From Ascaris suum (lineage: Eukaryota > Nematoda > Chromadorea > Rhabditida > Ascarididae): a DNA stretch of 64,000 nucleotides. Position 1 is the stretch's first letter. Every line of letters starts with the position of its first letter. Position numbers and translations under genes: made by a program. Positions 61,282 to 64,000 of the stretch are shown here, piece after piece. The stretch covers positions 7,962,110 through 8,026,109 of the forward strand of contig CM024177.1 in assembly GCA_013433145.1 (NCBI GenBank), read 5' to 3'. The notes under the pieces were generated by a model that saw nothing but the letters and a program-made list of their open reading frames with translations, was not told where the DNA came from and made no database searches.

Positions 61282-61712
61282 TGTAAGGGTCAGCTCCCCT
61301 TGGCTCGTCTAGTCGTCCAGGTTCCCTTGAGGATCTCCACCCTCTGTCGAGATGCGGTTGAGTGAACTGAGAGACGACACAGTTCATCACATTTATACAA
61401 TAAGATGACAAACAAGTAGTGACTCGTTCACAAGGATGGCTTCGACAGTCGACACGATCGCGTAGTGGCACCCGGCGAACTACACGCTGCCACCGATCCC
61501 CTCACGCATTCAAACGGCCACACACAGGCCCAGTCGGCTAGAATGAATACAGCACATCAACTCCTTTGACATCCCCCGATTCTGCCTCAGGCTAACCTCA
61601 CGATCAATGCTGGGTAGTCATTTGATCTAACTGTATGCTCTTGACCTTCTTTGACTTGCCTTGTACGGCATGCTATTCCCGCTTGACCTATAGCCGACTG
61701 GTCCACCTTACA
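61282..61712 (-). mobile_element. Solo LTR-like element, 431 bp
   Basis: The element starts TGTAAGG and ends CCTTACA, a perfect 7-bp terminal inverted repeat with the TG...CA ends of LTRs. It is flanked by ACGT (61278-61281) and ATGT (61713-61716), a 4-base target duplication with one mismatch. It is clearly more GC-rich than its surroundings. On the minus strand a TATA-like TTGTATAAATG near 61390-61405 lies about 110-120 bases before the 3' end, as in U3-R-U5. No second LTR or internal coding region was seen, so it is probably a solo LTR. A MITE is the alternative. Confidence 0.5.
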
Positions 61713-64000
61713 ATGTAATCACTCGCCTTTTACTTAACAATTCATTTGCATTTCTGCCAAATCAGTCCTACAAATAAAAAATGAACCCAGAAAATGACTT
61801 CTTATTGCATGCAACGTTTTATTTGAATATTCCTCTACAAAAATTTTCCCTCCACTGATTAATGAATGAAGTAAACAGAAGCAAAGAAAATTGATCACGT
61901 AAGAGTACTTCCATATATATATATCGATCTAAAATCGATTTGCATAAAACATTCAGAGATAAAAAGCGAAGCATATTAGTACCAAACAGCATCATAGAGA
62001 AGTCGTTATGCAGCTCGTTTATATATTTTACTAAATACAATTAAGTAAAGTAAAACTTCGATGAATATTCAAATAGCGGGAATAAATACAGCAACGAAAC
62101 AATGCTTTCGCAAAGAAAATCAAAAAAGCTTAATCGTAGCGAACGCGATCGATGATTTCTCGTATAAGTGAGCTTTTTATACAATCACTGAGCGTCAAAT
62201 GACACAAGTGTTTTGGCATGCAAATAATGACGGTAGCTGTCAGAAATTCACAAAAAACTGGTTTGTTTTAGAGAGTTGAAAAGATTTATGCGGCCTTTAA
62301 AGGAAGTGACATCTTCCCGACGCGTTACTTGATTTGAAATGTCAACTGACTAAAAGGAATACAGGAGGGGAGGAGGGGGAAGCAAAAGTATTTAGTGTCG
62401 AACCATTGAACGAGGTTAAAAGCATAGAGAATTTTATGAGAGAAAATCTAAGCAAGTTCAAAGAGGTAAAGCAGCAAACAGGTAAGGCAGCACTAACGAA
62501 AAAAACATTGTCCAACACTTATGAACTCAGAAACGAGAGAATATCATTGACGTTTTACTTGCAACGTTCACCTGTTTAATGTCATATTTTCATAAATGAC
62601 TCCCATTATGAGCACAATAAGAGCAAAAGTGCATTTGATCTAAGGGATGCCATCTGACGAGGTTGCTATATCCGTTCATCGAAGCTGGTTGTTTTGTAAT
62701 GAGGACATATTGAACTCGTGCACGTGCACCATTATTTCAACTATACAAGATTGCTGTATTCCCCTATAATTAAATGCACGTCATGCTTTCTTTATTGTTG
62801 AATTCACAAGACTCTCCAGCCACACGAACTTAGCCATCGCGAGGATTAAATCGTATCCGACTTACCTCGTTCACCTGACATCATTTAAAACCTCATTGGA
62901 ACGCGAACGTTTCGAAACACTCTACAAGTAAAACACCGGCACACTTTGCAAACACTGTAATTTACTAAAAGTAAAATTACATTAACAGCCTCATATTAAC
63001 TGTTATAAGTTAAATGCTGACTGATATAAATCCGCCACCTTCGTTAATCCATAAGGCAAGCATAAAGACGCAAGAACGAACCATACGTGAGCCGGAAACA
63101 CCTTGCACTTATCATCTTTCTAGTACTGTAATGAGTCACGTCTGCCACGAGCATCGCGCTTGAATGATCTAGGTCACAGAGGGTGGCACGATCTTCTGGA
63201 TACTCAGCTAGAGAACAGTATAACTAGCCTCGTTCGTCTCGTTGTTAAAGAATAATTCCACACACGACACGCAGGAAATACACATATTGCATGCCTGCAG
63301 AATGGATACGCTGAACGTATTCGACGGGTTTTCATTACGTATCCCCGACCAATTTCTTAAAATTATAGTCCCACATGGTCACTCCACCTAGTTTATGGCA
63401 TCAGGCTGGTAAGGAATATTCAAAAACGTTACACCTGCCTCGCTTTCAAGTTTTTCGTGAGATCAGTACCAACCAGATCACACTGAGAGGTCGAAAATGT
63501 TTGACTGCGGACCCCCTTGAATATCGAAGAATTAAATTCAACTCGAACATTCGCCGTAAAATTGCACTCACTAGCTCGGAATTCACTCTCTTCGATCTAT
63601 TTCAGCACATATCTAACAATAGCCGTTGTGGACGTAAATAACAGTTAATACCTACTACCAATTTGTTCAAAACACACCAGCCAATAGCGAGCAGATCCCT
63701 CACCCCACCTTTGTGTCAACTGCCAGTCCCCACATCCAACCTCTAGGCTATTCTCCAACCTTGTATCCCACCCCCATACTATACCTTCCCATCACTTTCC
63801 TATAACCACATAGGAAGCAATCAAATATATAAAATGATATTTCTGAATGCAAATATTCTCTACAACAAGTAATCAAAATGTGAATCACCAAGCACCAAAC
63901 GTTGTGGATATGAATTTGCAAACTGTCATCTCTCATCCATCAACGTTATTCGTTTAGCGGAAATATGCATCGATCAAAATGAATTGAATAAGCAAAGATA
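61713..64000. other. Right-end spacer, no gene seen
   Basis: AT-rich sequence with short open frames on both strands and no recognised product. A slightly GC-richer patch lies at 63060-63240. A short purine-rich tract is near 62362-62385. Any gene here would have to continue beyond the window. Confidence 0.4.

Overview
The window looks like nuclear DNA of a nematode, most likely a parasitic or otherwise gene-sparse species with long introns. The reasons are the AT-rich composition, short exons (about 75-325 bp), introns of roughly 0.3-3.8 kb that mostly end in TTTCAG-like acceptors, and acceptor-like AGs a few bases before the start codons of all three main genes, as expected for spliced-leader trans-splicing. 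The species cannot be fixed from sequence alone; a Spirurina/ascaridoid-type genome is only a guess. There is no bacterial, organellar or viral gene content.

Three protein genes can be rebuilt exon by exon with consistent reading phase. (1) Plus strand, 1514-22886: a 17-exon Cullin-3 (785 aa), the scaffold of BTB-adaptor ubiquitin ligases. (2) Plus strand, 37624-45012: an 11-exon SLC10-family sodium/bile-acid-type transporter (584 aa) with a signal peptide and a long N-terminal ectodomain, as in the SLC10A3/A5 branch. (3) Minus strand, 56252-47461: a 13-exon acyl-CoA oxidase (657 aa) with intact FAD-binding and catalytic motifs but no C-terminal peroxisomal targeting tripeptide. Genes 2 and 3 are convergent, about 2.4 kb apart.

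The 14.7 kb between cul-3 and the SLC10 gene has no recognisable family. It does hold a candidate small membrane-protein gene (27394-29475, plus) with an ATG, hydrophobic segments, a plausible last exon and an AATAAA signal. The 7.7 kb upstream of the oxidase gene holds a dense cluster of GATA sites, partly in a perfect 10-bp inverted repeat, and a 431-bp element with LTR-like ends (61282-61712).

Introns and spacers carry degenerate transposon material: a hAT-like transposase remnant in cul-3 intron 1, a possible BEL/Pao gag-like remnant and two related MITE-like copies in intron 9, two copies of a TCTGTC-headed dispersed repeat, and a tRNA-like element in oxidase intron 1. There are also striking simple repeats: (AT)55, C26, G17, G15, T18 and A18. 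The three genes do not form an operon and have separate roles (protein turnover, anion/steroid-type transport, fatty acyl-CoA oxidation).
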